DNA of 64,000 bases. Source: JTS-AC122 sp050246015. GTDB lineage: Bacteria > Planctomycetota > Phycisphaerae > Phycisphaerales > UBA1924. The notes beneath the pieces were generated by a model. That model did no database searches, was not told where the DNA came from, and saw only the letters and a program-made list of their open reading frames with translations. The translations under genes and the position numbers were made by a program. Each line of letters opens with the position of its first letter. Position 1 is the stretch's first letter. The stretch is from assembly GCA_050246015.1 (NCBI GenBank), contig JBFWWU010000007.1, positions 134,024-198,023 of the forward strand, read 5' to 3'. This document shows positions 26,610 to 35,353 of this stretch, one piece after another.

Positions 26610-27530
26610 TCAATCCGCGAGCGATGCCAGTGCGCGCGCCATCTGGTGGTTGAGCGCGTGCCCCGATCGTGTCGCGATCATGCGGCCCTGAACCGGGCGA
26701 CCGGCCAGCGACAGATCTCCCACCAAGTCCAGCAGTTTGTGACGGGCGGGCTCGTTGTCATAGCGATACGAGTTGTCCACGGGCCCATCGGGGCCGATGA
26801 CGAGCAGATCCCTGGGTTCGAATCCTTGAAAGAGTCCCATCTTCCGCATCGCCACCGCCTCTTCAAGCAGGCAGAACGTGCGTGCCCGGGCCAGCGCCGA
26901 GCGGTAATTAGCGATCCCTCCCGCGGGTTCAATCTGAGCGGATGCGCGCTGCGCGGGGATCGGGGCGGCCGGGCCGTAGTCGAGTTCGTAGATCATCTCG
27001 CACCCCGGCGTGTCGGAGTGTTCGGCGCGGATCGTCCCGGTCCCGTCGCTCACTTCGATCGGCGCGCGGATAGTGATGCAGGCGGACTCGAAAGGAACCT
27101 CGGCGATCGTGACGATCCCGGCGGCGAGGATCGCGTCGACGAACGGCGTGGCCGAGCCGTCGCCGATCGGGACTTCCGGGCCGCTGAGTTCCAGGAGGGC
27201 GTCGGTGATTCCCAGCCCCGCCAGGGCCGACAGCACGTGCTCGACGGTGTGCGCCTCGGCCCGCGCGGCGGGAACATCGGCGCCGGCGACGAGCAAGGTT
27301 CGTCGTCGCTCCGGCGCAATGTGCCGCGCCAGCGAGGGGATATCCGGCGCGCCCGGCAGGTCCAGGCGTCGCAGCACGATCCCGCTCAAGGACGAGTCGG
27401 GGCCGGTCGCGGGCGCGATGGTCAACGAACTGGGCAGACCTGTGAACAGCCCGACGCCGCGGACGCTTGCCCGCGTCGCGAGCGTGCGCCGGATGAACGT
27501 TGGGCTGGACTGTTGAGACTGGTCCGTCAT
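26610..27530 (-). CDS. lpxC: UDP-3-O-acyl-N-acetylglucosamine deacetylase LpxC
   Basis: A 306-residue zinc deacetylase that makes the committed step of lipid A synthesis. Zinc ligands His94 and His98 sit in HTVEH; the third set, His264 and Asp268, sits in RHKLLDLVGD. The catalytic His291 is in RSGHALNHQM. Length matches the family (about 305). ATG 27530 is chosen because the N-terminus then aligns with the family core; upstream codons lack similarity. It is downstream of the methyltransferase promoter side and upstream of nothing on its strand for 88 bp. Its presence argues for a lipopolysaccharide-type outer membrane. Confidence 0.93.
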   Translation of the reverse strand: MTDQSQQSSPTFIRRTLATRASVRGVGLFTGLPSSLTIAPATGPDSSLSGIVLRRLDLPGAPDIPSLARHIAPERRRTLLVAGADVPAARAEAHTVEHVLSALAGLGITDALLELSGPEVPIGDGSATPFVDAILAAGIVTIAEVPFESACITIRAPIEVSDGTGTIRAEHSDTPGCEMIYELDYGPAAPIPAQRASAQIEPAGGIANYRSALARARTFCLLEEAVAMRKMGLFQGFEPRDLLVIGPDGPVDNSYRYDNEPARHKLLDLVGDLSLAGRPVQGRMIATRSGHALNHQMARALASLAD

Positions 27531-27618
27531 GGAGTCAGGAGTGGGGGAGCATGGAAGTCTGATGAGGTCGTGTGCAGGTGTCCGCACCGAGCGACCAACG
27601 ACGGGTATTCTCATGGGG

Positions 27619-28122
27619 TCACGTCGGCTTGGCCGCCCGCGCCCAGCGACGCTGCTGGTACACCATCCAGATGGTGTGGAGTACGCGCGTGCAGGTGATC
27701 CCCGCGAAGAGACCGATCGCCGTCGCGTACTCCGGCGCCGTTCGGTGCAGCAGCACATGCTGCGACGCGAACACCACCCCATACAGGATCGGCGACAGAA
27801 CGATCCGCTCCATCTGAACCAGCGTGGCGTCCCGGAAATAGGTGAGGTGCGGCGCCGGTGTTCGGCCTTCCGCCAGCGCCTTGCGCCGCCCCGGCCAGTG
27901 ATTCGCCAGCCAATGCAGCCCGTAGTACGTCGCCACGTCGAACACCAGGTCGGCGAAGAACGTGATGACGTTGATGACCCAGGCGTTCTTGATGTCCGCG
28001 CGGTGATAGCACAGGTGAATGACCAGGCTGGTCGGAGGAATGGCGACGATGCCCGCCAACAGGATGTTGACGTTCACGTTTACGATGCGCCTGGAATAGA
28101 ACTTGCCGAGTCGAGAAACCAT
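27619..28122 (-). CDS. conserved membrane protein, unknown function
   Basis: A 167-residue protein with four hydrophobic segments: NILLAGIVAIPPTSLVIHLC, a second at VINVITFFADLVFDVATYYG, ILYGVVFASQHVLLH near 112-126, and a last at about 130-150. It has several His residues within or near helices (LVIHLCYHRAD, LHWLANHWP), which could bind a cofactor, though that is inference. I do not recognise the family. It lies between the amidohydrolase and lpxC on the same strand, with spacers of 58 and 88 bp. Confidence 0.7.
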   Translation of the reverse strand: MVSRLGKFYSRRIVNVNVNILLAGIVAIPPTSLVIHLCYHRADIKNAWVINVITFFADLVFDVATYYGLHWLANHWPGRRKALAEGRTPAPHLTYFRDATLVQMERIVLSPILYGVVFASQHVLLHRTAPEYATAIGLFAGITCTRVLHTIWMVYQQRRWARAAKPT

Positions 28123-28180
28123 GCGTCGGGCCGTCGATGCGATCGGTCGATGTTTGGAACTACTAACGCGAGTTGAGAGC

Positions 28181-29377
28181 CTAGTCTAGCGCCAGTCGGC
28201 ACATGACTTCGATCCCGACCGGGAGGGCGTGGTCATTGAAATCAAAGTCCGGCTGATGCAGTGTGGGATAATGGGTTCGGCCGGGCGGGCACAGACCCAG
28301 CACGAAAAAGCACGCCGGGATGCGCTGGCCGTAATACGAGAAATCTTCCCCCCCCATCGTGGGCTGGGCCACGGAGAGCACGCGGTGGTCCCCCAGCGTT
28401 CGCCGGGCCACTTCGAAGAACCGCTGGGTTGCATCTGGGTCGTTGGTCGTCACGGGGTATCCCTCTTCCCAGTCGATCGCCGCGCTGCACCCCAGCGCGG
28501 CGGCGGTGCCCTGGACAATCTCGAAGAACCTCGTTTTCCCGGTCTCGCGCACGTCCGGCGTCAGCGTGCGCATCGTGCCGACGAACTGCACGGACTGAGG
28601 GATGATGTTGCGGGCGGTGCCGCCGCGGATCATCGCGACCGTCACGACGATCGCATCCAGCGGGGAGACATGGCGTGAGGCGATGCACTGCAGGGCGGTC
28701 ACGCAGTGGGCCGCGGCGACGATCGGATCGCGCGAGAAGTGGGGGTACGCCGCGTGCGCCTGCGTGCCCGAGATGGTGACCACGAAGTTGTCCGTCGCGG
28801 CCAGCAGCGGACCCGGGCGCGTCGCCACGGCCCCGAGCGGGAGCAGCGGCCAACCGTGGAGGCCGAAGATGCTCTTCACCGGCGGCCCGATGATCGTTCC
28901 GTCGAGCACGCCCTCGTTGCACATGGCCAGCCCGCCGGCGCCACCCTCTTCGGCGGGCTGGAAGATGAGCGTGACCGACCGTGCCCGGTGCGGCAGGTTG
29001 GCCAGCACCCGCGCCACGCCGATGAGATTCGCGGTGTGCCCGTCGTGCCCGCAGGCGTGCATACGCCCCTTCTCGGTGGAGGCGTATTCGAGTCCCGTCT
29101 GCTCGTCGATCGGCAAGGCGTCGATGTCGGCCCGCAGCGCGATCGGATCGCGCTGGTCCGATGCCGGCACGGTCGCCGGCAGGTGCGCGACCACCCCGGT
29201 GCCCCGGGCGAGCCCCGTCTTGTGCGGGACATTGATCTGCGCGAGTTCGCGTGCGACGACGCCGCTGGTTCGACGTTCCTGATAGCCCAGTTCGGGATGA
29301 CGGTGCAGGTCTCGCCGCAGCGCAGTCAGTGAGGGGAGTTCGGCGGCAATACGGGCTCGCAGCGCGGCGGGGTCCAT
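28181..29377 (-). CDS. M20-family amidohydrolase (aminoacylase/hippurate hydrolase-like)
   Basis: A 398-residue metal-dependent hydrolase cleaving N-acyl amino acids or similar amides. The metal-site motif MHACGHDGHTANL is near residues 107-119, PAEEGGAGG (catalytic Glu pair) near 142, and the late ligand motif GGEDFSYY near 350. The N-terminus HRHPELGYQE is also family typical. The central 'lid' dimerisation domain spans about 190-300 (TISGTQAHAAYPHFSRDP). Known relatives act on hippurate, N-acetyl amino acids or indole conjugates; the substrate here is undetermined. It is divergent from the dehydrogenase-like gene at 29442, only 64 bp away, so the promoters overlap. Confidence 0.92.
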   Translation of the reverse strand: MDPAALRARIAAELPSLTALRRDLHRHPELGYQERRTSGVVARELAQINVPHKTGLARGTGVVAHLPATVPASDQRDPIALRADIDALPIDEQTGLEYASTEKGRMHACGHDGHTANLIGVARVLANLPHRARSVTLIFQPAEEGGAGGLAMCNEGVLDGTIIGPPVKSIFGLHGWPLLPLGAVATRPGPLLAATDNFVVTISGTQAHAAYPHFSRDPIVAAAHCVTALQCIASRHVSPLDAIVVTVAMIRGGTARNIIPQSVQFVGTMRTLTPDVRETGKTRFFEIVQGTAAALGCSAAIDWEEGYPVTTNDPDATQRFFEVARRTLGDHRVLSVAQPTMGGEDFSYYGQRIPACFFVLGLCPPGRTHYPTLHQPDFDFNDHALPVGIEVMCRLALD

Positions 29378-29441
29378 GCGCGGAGTGTACCCTGTCCGTA
29401 CGAATCAGGGTTTCCTACTCGCCGCGCCGCACGGAGCCATC

Positions 29442-30395
29442 ATGGCCGATCGCCTCGAAGTCATCAAGACCTACAAACTGTTCATCGACGGCAAGTTTCC
29501 GCGCAGTGAGTCCGGACGAACCATTGACCTTTGTCGCGCCACATCCGCGAAGCCCGCGTCCGCCCGACGCCCGCGCAAGTCCGATGAACCGACGGTGCTC
29601 GCCCACGTGTGCCGGGCGTCGCGCAAGGATCTTCGCGATGCTGTCTCCGCGGCTCGCAGGGCCTTGCCCGGTTGGTCGGGCGCGACGGCGTACCTTCGCG
29701 GTCAGATCCTCTACCGGATGGCGGAAATGCTTGAAGGCAAGCGAGAGGAGTTCGTCCGGGCGCTCGAAACGGGCGAGACCGCAAGGACGGCTTCGCGAAC
29801 CCGCGCGGGAGCCAAGGCATCGCCCGCGGCGGAAGTGCAGTGCGTCGTAGATCGGCTCGTCTGCTTCGCCGGATGGTCCGACAAGTTCGCGCAGGTCCTG
29901 GGGTGCAACAACCCGGTCGCCGGCCCGTACTACAACTTCACGGTTCCCGAGCCGGTGGGAGTGGTCGCGGTCCTGGCGCCGGATGAACCCGGGCTGCTGG
30001 GGCTGGTGTCGCTGATCGCCCCGGCGCTCAGCGCGGGCAACACGGTGGTGGCGGTCGCCGGCGCGAATGCCGCGGCGTCCCTGGCGGGCGTCCTCTTTGC
30101 CGAAGTCGCCGCGACCAGCGATGTGCCACCGGGCGTGCTGAATCTGCTGACGGGCGAACGCGGCGAACTGACCGGCGTGGTCGCATCGCACCGCGACATT
30201 GACGCCGTGCTCGCGGGAGGAGTGGACAGCGAATCCGAGGCCGCGATCCGGGCCGGGGTCGCCGAGAATCTCAAGCGGGTGTCGATCCGCGGCGAGCGTG
30301 GCGCGCAGTGGTTTGACGCCCCGCGCTGCCAGAGTCCGTGGTGGATCGAGCCCCTCGTGAACATGAAGACCATGTGGCACCCCGCCGCCACGTAA
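29442..30395 (+). CDS. short aldehyde dehydrogenase-family protein without catalytic domain
   Basis: A 317-residue protein from ATG 29442. It matches the N-terminal coenzyme-binding part of aldehyde dehydrogenases (IKTYKLFIDGKFPRSESGRT, VPEPVGVVAVLAPDEPGLLG, ALSAGNTVVAVAG), but stops before the catalytic Cys and oligomerisation region; full-length enzymes have about 480 residues. The end, MKTMWHPAAT, resembles the ending of a known short ALDH-like family rather than a break. The following 77 bp cannot hold the missing half, so truncation by a recent frameshift is unlikely. Residues 50-75 are Arg/Ala/Pro-rich and poorly conserved. Dehydrogenase activity is not expected alone; a role as partner subunit is inference. 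Confidence 0.75.
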   Translation: MADRLEVIKTYKLFIDGKFPRSESGRTIDLCRATSAKPASARRPRKSDEPTVLAHVCRASRKDLRDAVSAARRALPGWSGATAYLRGQILYRMAEMLEGKREEFVRALETGETARTASRTRAGAKASPAAEVQCVVDRLVCFAGWSDKFAQVLGCNNPVAGPYYNFTVPEPVGVVAVLAPDEPGLLGLVSLIAPALSAGNTVVAVAGANAAASLAGVLFAEVAATSDVPPGVLNLLTGERGELTGVVASHRDIDAVLAGGVDSESEAAIRAGVAENLKRVSIRGERGAQWFDAPRCQSPWWIEPLVNMKTMWHPAAT

Positions 30396-30472
30396 GTTGT
30401 CAGCGGGTCCGGAAGACCTGTGTCCCGCCGGAGTTCTACACTGGGATACCCTCGCCAAAGGAACGACTCGAC

Positions 30473-31225
30473 GTGTCACTCGATTTGTCCAAGATGCTTC
30501 GAGATTGGCCCTACGAATCGGGCAAGATCAACGTTCGGCAGATCGTCGGGGAAGACGGGGAGCCGAAGATCCAGCTCCGGCTGGACCTGGGCATCATGCA
30601 GATGGAGTTTTCCGGTCGGCCCGATGGCCAGCGCCCGCATGGGTACGAAAGCCTGCTGGAGTACTACGAGGCCAAACTTGACGAGCACGCGGGCCGGGCG
30701 GGTTCGTCGGAAGGGTTCTCCCTGTCGGAGGACGACTGCCGGGAACTCCGCGACGAAGCCGTGCAGTACTACCACCGCTACGTGTGCATGATGGTGCTAG
30801 AGGACTTTGAGGCCGTCGTGCGGGACACCTCACGGAACCTGCGCGTGCTGGATCTGTGCTCTCAGCATGCCCAGACCGAGTCGGATCAGAACGTGCTCGA
30901 ACAGTTCCGGCCGTACATCATGATGATGCGCGCCCGCGCGCTGGCGAGCCAGGCGCTGAAGGACAACGAGCCCAAGGCGGCGGTGAACGCCATCGACGAG
31001 GGGCTCGACGCGCTCAAGAAGCACTTCTCCGAAGCCGGCGACGCGGACCAGTTCGATGAGTCCAACGAGGTCCAGATGCTGCGCGCCATGCGAGACGCGC
31101 TCACCCCCAAACTGCCCGTGAGCGCGAGGGCCGAACTGCGCCAGCGGTTGCAGCAGGCGATCGAGCAGGAGAACTACGAACTCGCCGCGATCCTCCGCGA
31201 CGAACTCAAACTGCTCAAGGAGTGA
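30473..31225 (+). CDS. UvrB/UvrC-motif-containing protein
   Basis: A 250-residue soluble acidic protein. GTG 30473 follows AAAGGAACG and gives MSLDLSKMLRDWPYESGKIN. The C-terminus (about 215-248, ELRQRLQQAIEQENYELAAI) is a UvrB/UvrC motif: two helices known to mediate UvrB-UvrC contact and also found in McsA/ClpC-type regulators. The central part is helical, with a TPR-like segment ASQALKDNEPKAAVNAIDEG. No nuclease or helicase motif is present, so it is likely an adaptor. The 3' end is 16 bp from the convergent gene at 31242. Confidence 0.75.
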   Translation: MSLDLSKMLRDWPYESGKINVRQIVGEDGEPKIQLRLDLGIMQMEFSGRPDGQRPHGYESLLEYYEAKLDEHAGRAGSSEGFSLSEDDCRELRDEAVQYYHRYVCMMVLEDFEAVVRDTSRNLRVLDLCSQHAQTESDQNVLEQFRPYIMMMRARALASQALKDNEPKAAVNAIDEGLDALKKHFSEAGDADQFDESNEVQMLRAMRDALTPKLPVSARAELRQRLQQAIEQENYELAAILRDELKLLKE

Positions 31226-31241
31226 GGCGCGGCGTGCCGAC

Positions 31242-33287
31242 TTACGCCTGGCATCCATCGAAGAACGCCGAGAGGAAGTCGAAGAAGTCCTGCGTGTCCG
31301 CCAGTCCGTCGCGGTTGAAGTCCGCGGCGCTGGCGAAGAAATCCTGCAGGAACGCGAAGAAGTCGTCGGAGTTCAGAACGCCGGAGTGGTCCCAGTCGCC
31401 GGCGCACGCCGGGTTCGTGACCAGCAGCGCCTGAGCGAAGTCATCGAGTTCCGCCGTGTACAGAACCTGCGCCCGATGATTGAGAGCCAGCCGGCCGCCC
31501 GACGAGGTTTGGCCGAACGACATCGAGCGGAGCGTGTGAGTGGAGCCGTCCGGGAACGCGACGGGGTCGCCGCCGCGCGCGACGAGGCGGGTCCGTCCGT
31601 CGCGAGTACGCAGGAACAGCGCCGACTTGTTGGTCCGATCGACGCCGGCGCCGCGCAGGCGCGCCGTATACGCGACATCCCCGGCCGAACCGAGCACCGG
31701 GTCCATGATCGAGTCGAAGAGGACACCTTCGGGCAGTCCCGGCGCCTGGTCCCCGTCCCCCGCGATCCGCTGAAGCGCCCCGAACTGGTTCGAGAGCCAG
31801 AGCCCGCCGTCGTTGGTCGGGTCGATCCCATCCCCGGCAAGATGAGCGCGGATGAGCAGGTCGCCGCGCCTGTTGAGGCTCAGGGCGCCCGAAAACGCGC
31901 GGAAGAGTGCGCCGGGCTGGTCCGGCACCGGCGAGCCGGTTCGCGCGATCAGTACGAGGTTTCCGGGGCCGCCGCGCCAGATGCCCGCATCGTTCTGCGG
32001 GGTAACGCCTGTTCCCGAGACTGTGGCGAGGAACGCCGTGAGCCCGGACTCGCTCAGAGCCGGCGTGAGCGGCATCGAGGCAAAGACCACACCCGCACCG
32101 GCGCCGGGGGCGGGGCTTCCCAGCCGGGCGACGAGCATCGGGCTGGCCCCGCCGTCATTAAGATCAACCCAGAGCCCCATGTTATTCTCATCATTGATGC
32201 CCGAGCCCGCCAGCGTGGATCGGAACGCGACGCATCTGCCCGCGACGACCGGTTGATCGAGGAAATCGAACAGCACGGTCTCGGGCGTGCCGGGGGCGCG
32301 CTGCGACCGATCGATTGACCGCGTGCCGATGCGCAGCAAGTCGCCCGCGTTGTGCGAGTAGGCGGTCGAACCGTCGGGAAGAATCTGAGGGACCGGAACC
32401 TTCCAGACGGCGAACATGGGCGATGGAGGCGCGACGTCGCGGAGTTCCTGCGTGAGCACCCCACCGATCAAACCGGAGACCAGCGACACACCTGTCGGCT
32501 CGGTGATGTCCGGCGAACGAGCGGTGACTGGAATCGCGACGCGATCGCCCGGGCCAAGCGCGGGAAAGGAAAAGCCGCGGTAGTAGAGCGACGAATCGAA
32601 CGAAGTCGCATCACCCTGATGAAGCACCGGCTGGGCCGAGCCGCGGTCGATGAAGAGAAACACATCGAAGTTGGCGGCGGCTCCGAGCCCGGTGGAACCG
32701 TCGAAGGAGATAGAGAAGGTCATGATGCCGGCCGCCGATCCGGGCATGGTGTTCGATCCGACGCGCAGGAAATACACCTGCCCGGCGCTCAGCGTTCCTA
32801 AGAACGATTGTCCAACGGCGCAGCCGGAGCCCACGGGAGTCAGGAGTTCGCACGTCCCCGAGTACACCTGCCAGCGAAGATCGGGCGCGGCGCCGGAACA
32901 CCGCAGCGTGATTCCCGCCTGTCCGGTGGTGGGGGAGGTGAACCGGAACCACGCGTCGCGATCACCGCAGAAGTTGGGATTGACGGTGGTGGTCGCGTAG
33001 GTATTCCCGAGAGACATGATGCCGGGGAAGATCTCCAGAGCGCTCTCGCATTCGTCGTTGCCGGGCGAGTTGATCGCGGTCATGCCGACGTAGAGCACAT
33101 GTCCGTCGTCGTTGATCACGGCGTGATCAACCGAGCGCAACTCGCGGGCCGGATCGACCGCCTGACCCGTGTAGGCGACGACGCGAGCCGCTACCTGTGC
33201 CGACGCCATGGGCGCGCCAAAGGCGGACGTTGTCCCGGCCAGCAGCGCCAGACGAAATCCCCGCGTGAGCCGATTTCTCCGGTTCAT
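31242..33287 (-). CDS. secreted protein with C-terminal GC-type dockerin-like repeats
   Basis: A 681-residue exported protein with a signal peptide (RLALLAGTTSAFGAPMASAQ). Residues 75-190 form a beta-sandwich resembling bacterial pre-peptidase C-terminal domains (WFRFTSPTTGQAGITLRCSG). The following 400 residues contain loosely repeated units with GxGxxxxNDxGxW (GSGINDENNMGLWVD, GTGVTPQNDAGIWRG, GDGIDPTNDGGLWLS, and a similar unit near 600), suggesting a beta-propeller-like fold. The last 50 residues, after the Cys of CAGDWDHSGVL, hold two dockerin-like loops (SDDFFAFLQDFF and TQDFFDFLSAFF), seen in Phycisphaerae secreted proteins. Function unknown, probably cell-surface or matrix. Confidence 0.8.
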   Translation of the reverse strand: MNRRNRLTRGFRLALLAGTTSAFGAPMASAQVAARVVAYTGQAVDPARELRSVDHAVINDDGHVLYVGMTAINSPGNDECESALEIFPGIMSLGNTYATTTVNPNFCGDRDAWFRFTSPTTGQAGITLRCSGAAPDLRWQVYSGTCELLTPVGSGCAVGQSFLGTLSAGQVYFLRVGSNTMPGSAAGIMTFSISFDGSTGLGAAANFDVFLFIDRGSAQPVLHQGDATSFDSSLYYRGFSFPALGPGDRVAIPVTARSPDITEPTGVSLVSGLIGGVLTQELRDVAPPSPMFAVWKVPVPQILPDGSTAYSHNAGDLLRIGTRSIDRSQRAPGTPETVLFDFLDQPVVAGRCVAFRSTLAGSGINDENNMGLWVDLNDGGASPMLVARLGSPAPGAGAGVVFASMPLTPALSESGLTAFLATVSGTGVTPQNDAGIWRGGPGNLVLIARTGSPVPDQPGALFRAFSGALSLNRRGDLLIRAHLAGDGIDPTNDGGLWLSNQFGALQRIAGDGDQAPGLPEGVLFDSIMDPVLGSAGDVAYTARLRGAGVDRTNKSALFLRTRDGRTRLVARGGDPVAFPDGSTHTLRSMSFGQTSSGGRLALNHRAQVLYTAELDDFAQALLVTNPACAGDWDHSGVLNSDDFFAFLQDFFASAADFNRDGLADTQDFFDFLSAFFDGCQA

Positions 33288-33436
33288 TCATGAACTCCCT
33301 GAAAAGAAGCGAGTGCCCGGGTGGCCGGAAAAATACGCAGCGGCGCGCAGTCCCCTGCCCGGGCTTTCGTATTTATTTCCGCGGGCGGACTCCCGGCTCA
33401 GGGGAACTCAGTCGGCCGCCCGCGAAGGAGTGATTC

Positions 33437-34528
33437 ATGCGACCCCGCGCTCGGCACGTCCGACATGATCGACTTCAAACCGCCCGGCGGGGCGCGGGCG
33501 ACCGCGCGTTCGTGCTCGCGGAACTCCTGTGCGTGATCGCGCTCCTGCTGGTGCTCGCGGTGGTCATCGCGGTGCTCGGGCCCGAGAATCGGTATCGCTC
33601 CCAGATGGCGGGGTCGCTCAACAATCTCCAGCGTCTGGGCTCGGGAATTGCAGACTACGGGCTGCAGAGCAGCGATTCGGTCGTCTCCTTCACGTGGCGG
33701 GCAGGGGAGTCTCGGACCTGCGACGACTACGCCTTTCCCGTGGCGGGCAGCGACCTTGACGCCGCCGCCAATCAGGCCGTGTGCATCCTGCGCCGACAGA
33801 CCGGCCGAACGGACATCACGCAAATCTCGGGCTGGTTCCCGCACCTGTTCTACAACATGCTGCCCCTGCTGGAATACCTCGACGAACCGCTCCCGAGCCG
33901 GCTCGTGGTTTCACCGGGAGACAACGTCCGAGTGGCGTGGCAGGACGCGGTGAGGCGTGACCCCGCGGATCCGAACGGGCCGTACTTCAACATGCGGTGC
34001 CGACCCGGGTATCCCAGCGCGAGCAACACCGACAAGCGCTGGCCGTTCTCAAGTTCCTATGAAATGCCCCCGGCGTTCTACAGCCCGGACGCCGCCGTCG
34101 GCAATGTGCAGACGATCGCCCAGTCCAACACGCACAGCCTGTTCTTTTTCGGTGCCAGCACTCCCCTTGGCCGTCGGCTTCTCAGCGACATCCGCCATCC
34201 GTCGCAGAAAGCGATGATGTACGAATCGAACCAGCGGTTTTTCGGCTCGCGAGAGCCCTTCTTCATGTTCGCCGAAGCACGCGTGCCGGTGCTGCTCTGC
34301 GATGGCAGCGTTGTCGTCCGCAGTTCCTCCTACGCGAATCAGGGCTTCCAGCCCAACTCGCCGACCTCGTCGTTGCCGACCCAGGTGAACTACGTCCCTG
34401 ACGTGGCGTGGGAAACCCCGCCTCCGAACGGCAGTTCCAACCAGTTCACGCCCGCGCGCATGCGTTTCACCCGCTCGGGACTGCTCGGCCGAGACTTCGG
34501 CGGGCCCGAAGTTCCCTGGGCACCCTGA
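33437..34528 (+). CDS. prepilin-like protein, diverged signal
   Basis: A 363-residue protein. After a basic leader ending at Ala24 comes FVLAELLCVIALLLVLAVVI, with Glu at mature position 5, a degenerate prepilin peptidase site. The tail VPVLLCDGSVVVRSSSYANQ resembles the H-X9-DG ending of planctomycete prepilin-type proteins, with the His missing. GAAGGAG precedes ATG 33437. The 149 bp upstream, shared with the divergent dockerin gene, hold an imperfect inverted repeat (GGAAAAATACG and CGTATTTATTTCC). It is 20 bp before the RluA gene, but a functional link is unlikely. Confidence 0.7.
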   Translation: MRPRARHVRHDRLQTARRGAGDRAFVLAELLCVIALLLVLAVVIAVLGPENRYRSQMAGSLNNLQRLGSGIADYGLQSSDSVVSFTWRAGESRTCDDYAFPVAGSDLDAAANQAVCILRRQTGRTDITQISGWFPHLFYNMLPLLEYLDEPLPSRLVVSPGDNVRVAWQDAVRRDPADPNGPYFNMRCRPGYPSASNTDKRWPFSSSYEMPPAFYSPDAAVGNVQTIAQSNTHSLFFFGASTPLGRRLLSDIRHPSQKAMMYESNQRFFGSREPFFMFAEARVPVLLCDGSVVVRSSSYANQGFQPNSPTSSLPTQVNYVPDVAWETPPPNGSSNQFTPARMRFTRSGLLGRDFGGPEVPWAP

Positions 34529-34548
34529 CCGCGGCGGGTATCATCCGC

Positions 34549-35223
34549 GTGCACCACGCCCATCGAACCTCCCGCGCGCTCCTGGAAATCGTCCACCGCG
34601 CCGACCGGTTCGTCGTCATCAACAAGCCGGCGGGCATGCTCTCCGTCCCCGGCAAGGGCGACGATCGCCAGGACTGCGTCGCCTCGCGCGTGCGAACGAT
34701 GTTCCCGCACGCCTCCGGACCGATCACGGTTCATCGACTGGACATGGACACCTCCGGCTTGCTCGTGGCCGCCCTCGATGAAGGGGCGCAGCGAGAGTTA
34801 TCGCGGCAGTTCGAATGCCGCGAGGTCGAGAAGCGATACGTCGCGCTCGTGACCGGGGTCGTGGAGGCCGAGTCCGGAACGATCGACGCCCCGGTTCGTC
34901 CGGACTACCTCAACCGTCCCTATCAGGTCGTGGATCCGTCGCACAACCGCCCGGCGATAACGGGGTGGCGCGTGCTCGCCTTCGAAACCGACCGCACGCG
35001 AATCGAACTCACCCCGCTGACCGGACGGACACACCAACTCCGCGTTCATTGCGCCCACGCCGCGCCCCTGGGCCTGGGTCACGAGATCCTGGGCGACGTG
35101 CTCTACGGCTCGCCGGTGGGCCGGTCGGGTGTTGACCGCCTGATGCTCCACGCGTCGCGCCTCGCCCTGACCGACCCCGACACCGGCGACCGCGTGGAAC
35201 TCTCATCCTCGCCCCCGTTCTAG
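34549..35223 (+). CDS. RluA-family RNA pseudouridine synthase
   Basis: A 224-residue enzyme isomerising uridine to pseudouridine in rRNA or tRNA. The catalytic signature HRLDMDTSGLL carries the conserved Asp (in HRLD) near residue 65. NKPAGMLSVPGKG near 25-37 and LTPLTGRTHQLRVHCAHA near 153-170 are the other family motifs. No N-terminal S4 domain is visible, so it resembles the short RluA/TruC-type members. GTG 34549 is the first good start after the previous stop at 34528; the start is uncertain because no clear ribosome binding site is visible. The target uridine is unknown. Confidence 0.88.
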   Translation: MHHAHRTSRALLEIVHRADRFVVINKPAGMLSVPGKGDDRQDCVASRVRTMFPHASGPITVHRLDMDTSGLLVAALDEGAQRELSRQFECREVEKRYVALVTGVVEAESGTIDAPVRPDYLNRPYQVVDPSHNRPAITGWRVLAFETDRTRIELTPLTGRTHQLRVHCAHAAPLGLGHEILGDVLYGSPVGRSGVDRLMLHASRLALTDPDTGDRVELSSSPPF

Positions 35224-35353
35224 GCAGCCGCACCCCGCGGGTCCGGGCCGTCTCGCCGAGAGTCGGTCAGGAACCTATCGTTCCGGCTCGCACACGGGCG
35301 GGGAGCGCTCGGCCGCCGTTGGCCGGTCGCTCTGGTCCCCGGAGTATCGCATC

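Noticed and set aside
29442..30395. Pseudogene reading of the short ALDH gene by frameshift
   Set aside because: Only 77 bp separate it from the next gene, and its end resembles a known short ALDH-like family, so it is treated as intact.
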